From a virus: 42,345 nucleotides of DNA. The notes beneath the pieces were generated by a model. That model saw only the letters and a list, made by a program, of their open reading frames with translations. It ran no database searches and was not told where the DNA came from. A program made the position numbers and the translations under genes. The DNA lies in the IMG/VR virus record IMGVR_UViG_3300010403_000013, positions 1 to 42,345 of that record. The stretch is one strand, 5' to 3'. This document shows positions 1 through 6,750 of this stretch, piece after piece (positions within the stretch are counted from its first letter, which is position 1; every line of letters begins with the position of its first letter).

Positions 1-123
1 GCTCTAAAAAGGCCCTTTTTAGATGAAAATTCGCAGGTTTTGAAAGTATCGCGCATAGTACATAGAATTCTCTATGACTCAATAGTTTAAACCTTACAGC
101 ATCAATGAGTTCATCGGGGAACC
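1..123. repeat. Terminal direct repeat, left copy
   Basis: These 123 bases are identical to 42223-42345, the last bases of the window. A gene crosses the joint in frame, so the copy is best read as the overlap left when a circular or circularly permuted molecule was assembled. A true physical terminal repeat is less likely because the repeat starts and ends inside a coding region. Confidence 0.95.
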
Positions 124-322
124 CAGTCCACTGTCCTCGCTTCAACATATCGTCTTGATGATGAATATTACGTCTCAAACTCAAATCGGGAATTTTGCTT
201 TTCGGTGCCATGCCATATTCGGCATCAGTGGCTAATTTCTTTCTCGAAACTTTATTTTGTTCGCTGGATTCAGATTTAGATTGAACAGTGCTTAGAGAGT
301 TGCTAGAAGCGGCTTCAGACAT
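1..322 (-). CDS. Replication initiator / helicase loader, N-terminal part (continues at 42222 on the circle)
   Basis: This is the first 107 codons of a 300-residue protein whose remainder lies at 41642-42222. Translation from the ATG at 320-322 gives a Ser-rich, probably disordered leader (about residues 1-60). It then reads WTGFPDELIDAV and a compact helical segment that resembles a winged-helix DNA-binding domain. An upstream start fits better than the TTG at 42304, because the frame stays open and the domain would otherwise be cut. The seven-base overlap with the small gene upstream suggests translational coupling. The role is inferred from the domain order and from the DnaB-type helicase gene downstream, as with lambda O and P or DnaD-like loaders. 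Confidence 0.75.
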   Translation of the reverse strand, partial: MSEAASSNSLSTVQSKSESSEQNKVSRKKLATDAEYGMAPKSKIPDLSLRRNIHHQDDMLKRGQWTGFPDELIDAVRFKLLSHREFYVLCAILSKPANFHLKRAFLE

Positions 323-527
323 AGGTTACCTCGTTTTTAGAAGCGACGTTGGTAATGTGTGCATATGGATAAGGGCACTGGTTCTCATCGATCTGACGAG
401 CCAGTGTTCGAATTAAAGGTGATAGGACTCCAAAATAGCTTGGGGTCTTATTTTTTTTCAAAATATAATTTGGATAATTATTAACTTGTAGATTGTCTGG
501 CGAGTTGTTAAAAACGGCACTAGGCAT
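315..527 (-). CDS. Small hypothetical protein, 70 aa
   Basis: The ATG at 527 opens a 70-residue frame whose stop overlaps the start of the replication initiator by a few bases, the pattern of a leading gene in the same operon. The product is rich in Asn, Pro and Tyr, has no membrane segment and resembles no family I know. The Shine-Dalgarno sequence is weak. A divergent small frame begins 11 bases away at 539, so the promoters of both must be very close. The reading is moderately supported by position only. Confidence 0.5.
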   Translation of the reverse strand: MPSAVFNNSPDNLQVNNYPNYILKKNKTPSYFGVLSPLIRTLARQIDENQCPYPYAHITNVASKNEVTYV

Positions 528-538
528 GGATTACACCC

Positions 539-712
539 ATGTTTAAATATGTTGAGAACATGGTTTGCGTCATGTTCGAAATCCCTGGGCTTCAAGATCG
601 ACAAATCTTGGAGCTCTTACTTTTTAAGGTTTATCCTGAAGTAAAAACAGAACTTATTCCCCAAAGCAACATCAGTGCAAGCTTTAAATTCCTAGCCATG
701 CCATTTCGATAA
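539..712 (+). CDS. Possible small protein, 57 aa, opposite strand to its neighbours
   Basis: An ATG at 539 opens 57 codons that end at TAA 710-712. The translation looks protein-like, for example FEIPGLQDRQILELLLFKVY followed by PEVKTELIPQ, with a plausible amphipathic helix in the middle. A weak GGA lies nine bases before the ATG. It would fill the otherwise empty stretch between two minus-strand genes, divergent from one and convergent with the other. I do not recognise the product. It could be a small regulator of the replication operon, but nothing seen proves that. Confidence 0.4.
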   Translation: MFKYVENMVCVMFEIPGLQDRQILELLLFKVYPEVKTELIPQSNISASFKFLAMPFR

Positions 713-713
713 A

Positions 714-971
714 CTACCATCGAAAGTGCTTCTTCGATCGATCTTGATCTGTTCCGAGCAATTCCCAATGACCATTAGCTAGGACAACGTAAACGCAATA
801 GCCGTTCTGATGATCGGGAAACTCTCTGGTAATGAATTTTTTGATCTTACTCGCATCGACAAGCCAACCGAGAACTTCCACCTTGGTCTCTTCGGCGCCG
901 CTCTCACCATTGAAAATGATCATGAAATGTCTGGTTGAACCCAATATTTCATTTTGGCTTATCTTAAGCAT
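714..971 (-). CDS. Small hypothetical protein, 85 aa
   Basis: The ATG at 971 follows a strong purine-rich ribosome site (GAGGATCAGAGGA). The 85-residue product has a mixed beta/alpha pattern, with KVEVLGWLVDASKIKKFI and YCVYVVLANGHWELLG as hydrophobic strands, and no signal or membrane segment. It is the first gene of the leftward replication operon and faces recE/recT across a 160-base divergent region that carries a 17-base palindrome. A regulatory or accessory role would fit the place, but no DNA-binding fold is recognisable. Confidence 0.65.
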   Translation of the reverse strand: MLKISQNEILGSTRHFMIIFNGESGAEETKVEVLGWLVDASKIKKFITREFPDHQNGYCVYVVLANGHWELLGTDQDRSKKHFRW

Positions 972-983
972 TCCTCTGATCCT

Positions 984-1000
984 CTAATCGAGCCGATTAG
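984..1000. promoter_or_regulatory. 17-base palindrome, candidate operator in the divergent early region
   Basis: CTAATCG-AGC-CGATTAG is a perfect inverted repeat with 7-base arms and a 3-base centre, 13 bases upstream of the start codon at 971. A TATAAT lies just beyond it at 1007-1012. The site sits between the leftward replication operon and the rightward recE/recT operon, where an early operator is expected. The protein that would bind it is not identified. Confidence 0.5.
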
Positions 1001-1131
1001 GCGCAATATAATCCAAATCCAAAGAAATTTCAACAGGCTTCAAACCCGCATTATGCCCTTTCTTTTTGCTTATAAAAAGGCTATAAGTCGGTCACAGCTT
1101 GATTTTGCCCAATATTGAAAGGATCAAATCC

Positions 1132-1980
1132 ATGCTGATACGTAATTTGAGCAATGCCGATTATCATAAGCACCCGTCGATTTCTTCTTCAAATCTTAAA
1201 AAATTCCTCAGTTCCACGCCGAAACGAGTTCGCTATCTAATCGAGAATCCAGATTCGGAGCCATCTGATGCTTTGATTAGAGGATCCATTCTGCACGCTT
1301 TGATTCTTGAACCTCATACGATCGATTCATCCTTCATCATTGAGCGAAATCCTCTTTCTGATAAAACAAAAGCTATTCGAAACGGCGGCTCAAAAGAGAC
1401 CTGGGAGGCTATGAAGAAAGAGGCTGAAGCCAAAAAGATTCCGATAATCAAACATGAAATCTGGCTTGAGGCCTTAGAGATGCAAGCCAGCATGAGCCAG
1501 CATGAACTCTTTCCTATTTTCCAGACCTCCGAGAAAGAGGTGAGTCTCTTTGCTAAGATTGATGGCGTTCCATGCCAAGCCAGATATGACGCCTGGAATG
1601 GAAAGATTGGTGCCATCATCGATATCAAGACAACGCGCCTTACGCTTACGACGAAAGCTATTCAATCCATTATTGCCAATGAGGCCTATCACCTATCAGC
1701 TGCCATGTACCTTGCTGTCGGACAAAAGCTCGGCCTTGGCGTGAAGGATTTCTACTGGTGTTTCATAGAAAATTTCCCTCCTTATCAATGCCGTTTCGTT
1801 AAGGCTTCGAGGAAAATGCTCGATAAAGGTCTTTTGGAATTCAATCATTGCCTTGAGATCTATAAGCGTTGCAAAGAGGAAAATCACTGGCCGAGTTATC
1901 CGCGTGCTGATGATGCTGAAGAGATTGATCTTCCGGATTGGTATATAAACCGCGACAGCGGCCTCTTTGGTGAGATATAA
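1132..1980 (+). CDS. recE: RecE-like exonuclease (DUF3799 / PD-(D/E)XK type)
   Basis: This 282-residue protein matches the C-terminal nuclease part of RecE (exonuclease VIII). That enzyme digests one strand of linear DNA 5' to 3' and hands the exposed strand to RecT. Visible features are the N-terminal SISSSNLKKFLSSTPKRVRY helix, the GSILHALILEP segment, and the core SLFAKIDGVPCQARYDAW then AIIDIKTT. The Asp and Lys of IDIKTT fit the catalytic D...(D/E)xK pattern. An AYHLSAAMYL helix follows. I prefer the ATG at 1132 because GAAAGGA stands eight bases before it; the TTG at 1099 has no such site. recT follows after 24 bases, so the pair forms one operon. Confidence 0.9.
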   Translation: MLIRNLSNADYHKHPSISSSNLKKFLSSTPKRVRYLIENPDSEPSDALIRGSILHALILEPHTIDSSFIIERNPLSDKTKAIRNGGSKETWEAMKKEAEAKKIPIIKHEIWLEALEMQASMSQHELFPIFQTSEKEVSLFAKIDGVPCQARYDAWNGKIGAIIDIKTTRLTLTTKAIQSIIANEAYHLSAAMYLAVGQKLGLGVKDFYWCFIENFPPYQCRFVKASRKMLDKGLLEFNHCLEIYKRCKEENHWPSYPRADDAEEIDLPDWYINRDSGLFGEI

Positions 1981-2004
1981 TACATATTTTTATGGAGTTA
2001 TGGA

Positions 2005-2958
2005 ATGAGTGAAGGATTGATCGCTTTTGTGAATGGCGATGTGATGAAGCGTGAGTTCAAAAAGGTCTTAGGCTCAGAAAAGATGCTATCGCGTTTTCTA
2101 AGGCTTGCAACCTCCACAATAAACCAAACCCCTAGGCTTAAGGATTGCTCGCAAGAGAGCATCGTAGGAGCCCTCTTAAAGTCGGCTCAACTAAACCTCG
2201 AGCCTAATACAATCCTCGGCGAGTGTTATCTCATACCACGCCAGAATAAAGGTAAGTGGGAAGCTAATTTTGAGGTTGGCTATAAAGGCCTTATGAAGCT
2301 TGCCTATCGCTCGGGTGATATCAAGCTCATTCAGGCTTATGAAGTCCATGAAGGCGATAAGTTTGACGTTGATTATGGGGAGAACAAAGTCGTTCATAAA
2401 CCGCTCCTCGGAGGCAATGGCGGTGAGATCATAGCCTATTGGGCTCGCTATACTCTAAAAGATGGAACCTCTGATTTTAAGGTTTGGAATAAAGCCGATA
2501 TCGAAAAACATCGAAACCAATATTCCAAGTCGGCATCAAGCGATTATTCTCCTTGGAATACGGCCTTTGATCAGATGGCTAAAAAGACCGTCATTAAAGA
2601 CGTTCTAAGGTATGCTCCAATCTCGGTCGAAGACTATGCTCACGCGATGGCCTCCGATCAAACCGTCATTGACGTCTCGGTGAAAGAGCAAGAAGGGATG
2701 AGCACGAGCGATCTCTTTAAGATTGCCTCTCAGCCAGAGGAGCCAAGGCAGCTAGTTGAGTCAGGAAAGAGCCAGGAATGGATTAAGGCCTTCGATACGC
2801 TACAGGCTAAGATTGCCGAGAGGATCGGCGATGGGACGCCTCCCGCTGAACTAGAAGCGCAGATGGGAATGAGCTTTAACGATTGTGAGTCGGCTTCCGT
2901 TGAAAAGCTCAAGCAAGCGCTGAAGGATGCTTCCTTGATTAGAAAGAATGGGAAATAA
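2005..2958 (+). CDS. recT: RecT-family single-strand annealing protein
   Basis: This 317-residue protein is a clear RecT-family annealing protein, the partner of the RecE-like nuclease just upstream. The conserved stretch runs from SIVGALLKSAQLNLEPNT through ECYLIPR and VGYKGLMKLAYRSGDIK to SPWNTAFDQMAKKTVIKDVL and RYAPIS. The last 90 residues are variable and acidic, as is usual for the family's C-terminal tail. The start ATG has GGAG seven bases upstream. It would pair complementary strands during recombination-dependent replication or concatemer formation. Confidence 0.95.
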   Translation: MSEGLIAFVNGDVMKREFKKVLGSEKMLSRFLRLATSTINQTPRLKDCSQESIVGALLKSAQLNLEPNTILGECYLIPRQNKGKWEANFEVGYKGLMKLAYRSGDIKLIQAYEVHEGDKFDVDYGENKVVHKPLLGGNGGEIIAYWARYTLKDGTSDFKVWNKADIEKHRNQYSKSASSDYSPWNTAFDQMAKKTVIKDVLRYAPISVEDYAHAMASDQTVIDVSVKEQEGMSTSDLFKIASQPEEPRQLVESGKSQEWIKAFDTLQAKIAERIGDGTPPAELEAQMGMSFNDCESASVEKLKQALKDASLIRKNGK

Positions 2959-2960
2959 AA

Positions 2961-3260
2961 ATGGATCCAGAAATCCTTAAAAGGTTAGAGGAATTTTGGA
3001 AAACTCAATGGTGCGGATGTTCTATTTGCGATTCATTTCCAGATTTTCATGAGATCAAAGACTTCCTGGTGGCGACAAATACGCGTGGCTTATATTGGTG
3101 TCCATGTATCAATAAAGGTCATCATGATTTACGAGATCACCACGGGCATTTCGTGGCATGGAAGGAAGAATATAGTCGCGGCGGAGTTGAATATTTAGAA
3201 CGAGTTATGACAGATTTAAAGGAAAATCATCCTGAAATTTTTGAGCAGATTGGGAAATAG
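2961..3260 (+). CDS. Cys/His-rich small protein, 99 aa
   Basis: The ATG follows two bases after the recT stop, so the gene is cotranscribed and probably translationally coupled. The product has a WCGCSICDSF cluster near residue 17, a second CPCINKGHHDLRDHHGH cluster near residue 48, and a helical C-terminus. The Cys and His spacing suggests metal binding, probably zinc, but matches no named family I can recall. A DNA-related accessory role is inferred only from its place after recT. Confidence 0.75.
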   Translation: MDPEILKRLEEFWKTQWCGCSICDSFPDFHEIKDFLVATNTRGLYWCPCINKGHHDLRDHHGHFVAWKEEYSRGGVEYLERVMTDLKENHPEIFEQIGK

Positions 3261-3262
3261 GA

Positions 3263-3484
3263 ATGGATAGAACTTATTTCAATTTTGATATTAGTGAATA
3301 TGAACGAGCGAACAATTTGAAACTTGGCGAAGCTGTAAATGATTTCGATGAATCTAAAAAATCTTTGATTATTGGTATGGTTGGGATTGGCGGCGGTAAG
3401 GTTGCGGCATGGCTCCCTAGAAGCGAAGCAGATTCTTTTATCGAAGCATTCGAAAAATCATATAGAACATTATGGCCTGAATAA
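3263..3484 (+). CDS. Small hypothetical protein, 73 aa
   Basis: The gene begins two bases after the previous stop, so it belongs to the recE/recT operon. It is acidic at the N-terminus (FNFDISEYERANNLKLGEAV) and has a Gly-rich strand-turn (IIGMVGIGGGKVAAWLP) followed by a helix. There is no signal peptide, membrane segment or recognisable domain. Codon use and spacing resemble its neighbours, which is the main support. Confidence 0.7.
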   Translation: MDRTYFNFDISEYERANNLKLGEAVNDFDESKKSLIIGMVGIGGGKVAAWLPRSEADSFIEAFEKSYRTLWPE

Positions 3485-3529
3485 TGAAAGCAAGTAGTTT
3501 TACATATTAATCTAGAAAGGACTATTTGA

Positions 3530-3745
3530 ATGAACATTGATGATTTAGCGGAAGAAGATTTGGCGGTTATTAAGGAACTATTTGAAAAACATCCGCTTAT
3601 AAAATCTACGATTTCTACTACATTGAACGAGATCTGCATAAGATATAAATATGACGATATTAGTCTAGAGGATTTTGTAAATCGTCTTTTCTGTATGGCT
3701 ATGGCATCGACCGTTCGTCTATATAAGGATGGGATTTTGAAATGA
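3530..3745 (+). CDS. Small acidic helical protein, 71 aa; paralogue of the gene at 4042
   Basis: The ATG lies after a good AAAGGA site. The protein is all-helical in appearance and ends with STVRLYKDGILK, which matches the end of the 79-residue protein at 4042 (GFKLYRYENGIKK). Both also share an acidic N-terminus, a middle helix with an invariant-looking Leu/Ile pattern, and the same length class. They look like a tandem duplication separated by one unrelated gene. The function is unknown. The stop overlaps the next ATG (ATGA). Confidence 0.7.
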   Translation: MNIDDLAEEDLAVIKELFEKHPLIKSTISTTLNEICIRYKYDDISLEDFVNRLFCMAMASTVRLYKDGILK

Positions 3746-4032
3746 AGCGAGTGGGTCTATTTATACGAAATCAAATAGAAGATATTCGAACGACTATAAT
3801 AATCCAAGATCATACCTGGATCACCCTTTGCCAAGTAAGTAAGGATTTTGTACCTTGTTATATATTGGAAAACGCTTTCGAAGATGATGAGGTTCGAACG
3901 ATTATTATTGGTGTAGTCAGAAAATCCAAATATGATTGTGATATTACTTTTAATACTTATAAAAGAGCCTTGACCGATCAGCATATAGTTGAAAAGGGCA
4001 AAAATTTTTTCAATGTTAGAAGCCTTGGGTGA
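3742..4032 (+). CDS. Small hypothetical protein, 96 aa
   Basis: The start overlaps the preceding stop by four bases (ATGA), so translation is probably coupled. The product is rich in beta-type segments (TIIIQDHTWITLCQVS, RTIIIGVVRKSKYDC) and basic at the end. It sits between the two paralogues at 3530 and 4042, so it may have been duplicated around or inserted between them. I do not recognise a family. Confidence 0.65.
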   Translation: MKRVGLFIRNQIEDIRTTIIIQDHTWITLCQVSKDFVPCYILENAFEDDEVRTIIIGVVRKSKYDCDITFNTYKRALTDQHIVEKGKNFFNVRSLG

Positions 4033-4041
4033 GGGTTTTAG

Positions 4042-4281
4042 ATGAATCATAGCGAAGATGAAATGGAAGAATTTTGCGATATAAGCTCAGATAAAATAAA
4101 AGAATTCATGGAAGATAGACCAGCTCTTTGTCAATTTGTGGAAAATTCTCTAATTGAAGCTATCGCGTTATTTGAATTAGATCTTACGGAACTAAATATC
4201 GCAAAAATGCGTGGACTGTTTTTTGCTAATTTGCTTTTGGGTTTCAAGCTATACCGATATGAAAATGGGATCAAGAAATAA
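4042..4281 (+). CDS. Small acidic helical protein, 79 aa; paralogue of the gene at 3530
   Basis: This frame starts at ATG 4042 and gives an acidic helical protein. It shares with the 3530 product the order acidic head, hydrophobic helix (NSLIEAIALFELDLTELNIA against TTLNEICIRYKYDDISLED) and the closing LYxxxxGIxK. The resemblance is by eye and modest, yet length, layout and position agree. No known domain is visible. The next gene begins one base after its stop. Confidence 0.65.
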   Translation: MNHSEDEMEEFCDISSDKIKEFMEDRPALCQFVENSLIEAIALFELDLTELNIAKMRGLFFANLLLGFKLYRYENGIKK

Positions 4282-4282
4282 C

Positions 4283-4510
4283 ATGCCTTTAAATAGACAA
4301 ATGATTCGAAAGCTATTAAAAGAGAATAATTCACCTGAAATAATCGAAATGCTCTTTGCCGATGAAGGCTATCATAGAGGAGCCGTAAAGCAGGTAATTA
4401 AGATTGTTCAAGCGCATGAGGAAAGAAGGAATGCACAAAGAGACAAGTCAACCAATGAATTTAAAATTCGAGGTTGGTCAAACGGTAGTGATAACAAGGG
4501 GAGATCTTAA
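4283..4510 (+). CDS. Small basic helical protein, 75 aa
   Basis: I take the ATG at 4283 rather than the upstream 4211 start, which lies wholly inside the preceding gene. The N-terminal half (NRQMIRKLLKENNSPEIIEM and then AVKQVIKIVQAHEERRN) could form a small helical bundle with a basic surface. The C-terminus is Gly, Ser and Asn rich and probably disordered. It overlaps the following gene by about 55 bases in another frame. No family is recognised. Confidence 0.55.
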   Translation: MPLNRQMIRKLLKENNSPEIIEMLFADEGYHRGAVKQVIKIVQAHEERRNAQRDKSTNEFKIRGWSNGSDNKGRS

Positions 4511-4637
4511 GATGGCTGGCGTCATCTTAAAGAGAAAGCCCGAATACCGCCTCTATCTTATCTCACCAACGGATTCTCTTCCGAAATGGATCCACGAAGA
4601 TCAACTCATCAGCCTTGAAGAAGCCAATATGCTATAG
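4455..4637 (+). CDS. Small beta-rich protein, about 60 aa
   Basis: The conserved-looking core is LKFEVGQTVVITRGDLKMAG followed by VILKRKPEYRLYLI and a WIHEDQL segment. This reads like a small SH3/KOW-type barrel of the kind seen in many short phage proteins. The start is uncertain. ATG at 4455 places the barrel at the N-terminus; ATG at 4431 directly after GAAAGAAGGA would add eight residues; ATG at 4418 would add a few more. It overlaps the previous gene. The function is unknown. Confidence 0.6.
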   Translation: MNLKFEVGQTVVITRGDLKMAGVILKRKPEYRLYLISPTDSLPKWIHEDQLISLEEANML

Positions 4638-4654
4638 CACGATTTGTCTATGAC

Positions 4655-4780
4655 TTGATTTTTAAATCTCATTGGGATAGGGTTTTTGAACTATCCTCTG
4701 ATGAAAAAACGTGCTTTGACCGTAGTGAACGCCATCGGGCTTTGCGCCGGTCTTTTTGCGAAGGATTTAAAAATGAGTAG
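4655..4780 (+). CDS. Possible small basic protein with unusual start, about 41 aa
   Basis: The frame that stops at TAG 4778-4780 is open from 4619 and reads like protein: FVYDLIFKSHWDRVFELSSD, then a Cys- and Arg-rich end CFDRSERHRALRRSFCEGF. There is no ATG; TTG at 4655 is the only common start and lacks a clear ribosome site. Its stop overlaps the ATG of the next gene in the ATGAGTAG pattern usual for coupled phage genes. That overlap and the composition are why I list it. Confidence 0.4.
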   Translation: MIFKSHWDRVFELSSDEKTCFDRSERHRALRRSFCEGFKNE

Positions 4781-4955
4781 AAGTTTATTTTCGCTTTTAA
4801 AAATCCCATTGCCAAGTCGGATACTTCTCATGTCGATGGATCATGGCAAAGACAAGTATGAAAAAATCGATACAGGAAAACACCTTAAGGATAGGGATCA
4901 AAAGAAATACGAGAAAGACCTAATGCCTCAAATCCTTATGCGTATTGATCTATAG
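4773..4955 (+). CDS. Small basic/acidic charged protein, 60 aa
   Basis: The ATG at 4773 has GAAGGA eight bases upstream. The product begins with a short hydrophobic stretch (SLFSLLKIPLPSRILLM) and ends in a highly charged tail rich in Lys, Asp and Glu. It is the last gene of the recE/recT operon. Its TAG stop lies inside the palindrome CTATAG (4950-4955), which also supplies the stop of the convergent haem/barrel gene. The function is unknown. Confidence 0.6.
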   Translation: MSRSLFSLLKIPLPSRILLMSMDHGKDKYEKIDTGKHLKDRDQKKYEKDLMPQILMRIDL

Positions 4956-6065
4956 CCAAAGATGGCTCATCAAAAGATAGCTGATGGCTTCTTCTTCTTT
5001 CCTCGCCTCAATGCGAAATTCGCTATGGGGGATGAGCATAAGCTGAAGAGATAGGGCATGCCTTGAAATATTTTTTGACTCTAAGAGCCTTGAGCCAAAA
5101 TCATAATTGACGACAATTCCATGATAGATCTCGCTTCCGCTCCTTAGAAAGAGGAGTCTTTCATCGGGTTGGTCCAAAGTCTCAACATGATCAAACTCAG
5201 CCAGAAAATAAAGCCGATCCTTAATTGGAGCGCTTCCCAAAAAGGCCGCCAGCATTTTTTTATCATGATCATAATAACAACTTCCTCCCACGTAGTGGCG
5301 GGCACTAAGTTTCACCGTTGCGCGAAAGAGCGTGGCTTTCTCATCGGCGGAATTGACGTTTAGCTTCTCCCGGGAATCTTCTATCACAACGCTATGGCCA
5401 AAGGTTCTCGTCAAGGTGAGAGAGCCTATTTCCCCTTCAAGGTGAGCCTCAAGGTTTACGCTTTCCCTCCCCTGAGATATCCCGCTCGCGGATCTAACGA
5501 AGGCCGTGTGATCGTCCAAGTTAAGGCCAAAGGCTGGAAGAAAACGACCAGCCCTTAGCTGTAAGTGTTCACTTGTCCTCGTCTGGAGGTAATGCGTTCT
5601 GGATTCTTTGCTTTCCCCTGGTCCATATTTACCATATCCGAAAACTAAGTCAAACTGATCTCCAACGTGGAATGCGCCTTCAACAGCAGTCTGCATAGGG
5701 ATTTTAAGATAAAGGCTAGGCTGATTCTTAGTATCAATTCTCATATTAACTTGACGCCATTCTGGCTGGATGTTGAATTTCACATTGGAAAAAAGCATGG
5801 TCGGATCCTTAATGCTTTCAAGAGAGGGTATACCAAAAAACTCTCCAGCACCCTCATAACGAAAGGTCGAAAGTTCCGATGATACGCCACGACCATAAGA
5901 GGTGAGCACGCCGCCGCCGGCGGGGGATACATGGCAGGCAAGACAAGAAGTATATCCCTTCCTTATTAAATCGGGAAAGGCAAAGCCGGCGGTCGAGGTG
6001 AACCCGGAAAGGATAATGATTAGGAAGGGAATATTTTTAAATTTCGAGCGAAACCTTAATATCAA
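4950..6065 (-). CDS. Exported haem-motif protein with outer-membrane-barrel-like body
   Basis: The 371-residue product has a signal peptide (basic RFRSKFK, hydrophobic core IPFLIIILSGFTSTAGFA) and then a single c-type haem motif CLACH at residues 41-45, followed by a Gly-rich stretch. About 300 residues of alternating polar and hydrophobic strands follow and end in HLWL. This is the look of an outer-membrane beta-barrel, with GRFLPAFG-type turns seen in porin-like proteins. The start is TTG at 6065, overlapping the YceI gene by 29 bases; no ATG lies upstream of the signal. It is not a normal phage gene. A redox or envelope-modifying cargo role is inferred. Confidence 0.8.
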   Translation of the reverse strand: MILRFRSKFKNIPFLIIILSGFTSTAGFAFPDLIRKGYTSCLACHVSPAGGGVLTSYGRGVSSELSTFRYEGAGEFFGIPSLESIKDPTMLFSNVKFNIQPEWRQVNMRIDTKNQPSLYLKIPMQTAVEGAFHVGDQFDLVFGYGKYGPGESKESRTHYLQTRTSEHLQLRAGRFLPAFGLNLDDHTAFVRSASGISQGRESVNLEAHLEGEIGSLTLTRTFGHSVVIEDSREKLNVNSADEKATLFRATVKLSARHYVGGSCYYDHDKKMLAAFLGSAPIKDRLYFLAEFDHVETLDQPDERLLFLRSGSEIYHGIVVNYDFGSRLLESKNISRHALSLQLMLIPHSEFRIEARKEEEAISYLLMSHLWL

Positions 6066-6537
6066 CTATTTTCCCGACCGTTAAAAGTTTATAGGTAGGG
6101 ACCTTGATCCCATAGGCAGTGACGTCGACTTGAAACTTGGCGACCGCAATCTTATCGCCTTTAAACTCCACTTCACCTTTGACTTCTTTCACAACGCCGT
6201 GAAGAGTGAAATATCCTGTGAATTCTTTTTTTGAATCTTTCGCAATCTCTATAGGATCAAGACGAAAGCTTGCTTCTGGAAATTTTTTCTCTTCTAGGTA
6301 TCCTAGCATATGACCATCGCGCTCTTCTATACCAGTCTTTAATTGACCGATCGGAATCGTGAAAGTGCCAGCGATTTTATTATTCATAATAGTGGCCTTA
6401 GTTGCATCGACCTTTCCACCCTTACCCTCAATCTCTAAAAAGCCAGGCGTTGCCTTTGCAATGAAATCGGACGTTGCCTTGATCGCAGACACGTTCACAT
6501 AAGCTAGAGACAGAATGAAAAATAGTTCCTTTTTCAA
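6037..6537 (-). CDS. YceI-family periplasmic protein
   Basis: The 166-residue product has a signal peptide (MKKELFFILSLAYVNVSA) and a YceI-like lipocalin fold. Recognisable parts are the first strand with DFIAKATPGFLEIEGKGG, the segment KTGIEERDGHMLGYLEEKKF then PEASFRL, and the closing FQVDVTAYGIKVPTYKLL with KIVDIKVSLEI. Family members bind isoprenoid-type lipids, and some occur with b- or c-type cytochromes. Its start overlaps the zinc-ribbon stop (ATGA-type overlap) and its end overlaps the haem/barrel gene, so the three form a tight operon. Length fits a complete YceI protein. Confidence 0.9.
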   Translation of the reverse strand: MKKELFFILSLAYVNVSAIKATSDFIAKATPGFLEIEGKGGKVDATKATIMNNKIAGTFTIPIGQLKTGIEERDGHMLGYLEEKKFPEASFRLDPIEIAKDSKKEFTGYFTLHGVVKEVKGEVEFKGDKIAVAKFQVDVTAYGIKVPTYKLLTVGKIVDIKVSLEI

Positions 6538-6737
6538 AGGCCTCCCTCCTTTTGTGTTCTAATTTTTGGTTCCCAATGAATGAAAATATAAAAAGACAAA
6601 TAGCATAACTTACACGTTTTCTTTTTTCCAATTATATCGCCTAACATCATAATTGGAAATAAATTATCTTGATGGCAGTAAGGGCAAGGGATAGCTAGGT
6701 TATTTGGTTTTCCATATTTTCGATTCGAATCACTCAC
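6534..6737 (-). CDS. Small zinc-ribbon protein, 67 aa
   Basis: The start is GTG at 6737, six bases after a strong GGGAGGAG ribosome site; the ATG three bases upstream runs straight into a stop. A CPYCHQDN knuckle near residue 18 and a CKLCYLSF knuckle near residue 42 form a four-cysteine ribbon. A Lys-rich C-terminus ends where the YceI gene begins. It may be a small regulator or a chaperone-like factor of the operon; only the metal-binding ribbon is visible. Confidence 0.75.
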   Translation of the reverse strand: MSDSNRKYGKPNNLAIPCPYCHQDNLFPIMMLGDIIGKKKTCKLCYLSFYIFIHWEPKIRTQKEGGL

Positions 6738-6750
6738 ATAAATCTCCTCC

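Noticed and set aside
1099-1131. TTG start for the RecE-like gene
   Set aside because: ATG 1132 has a strong ribosome site at the right distance and begins at the usual place for the domain.
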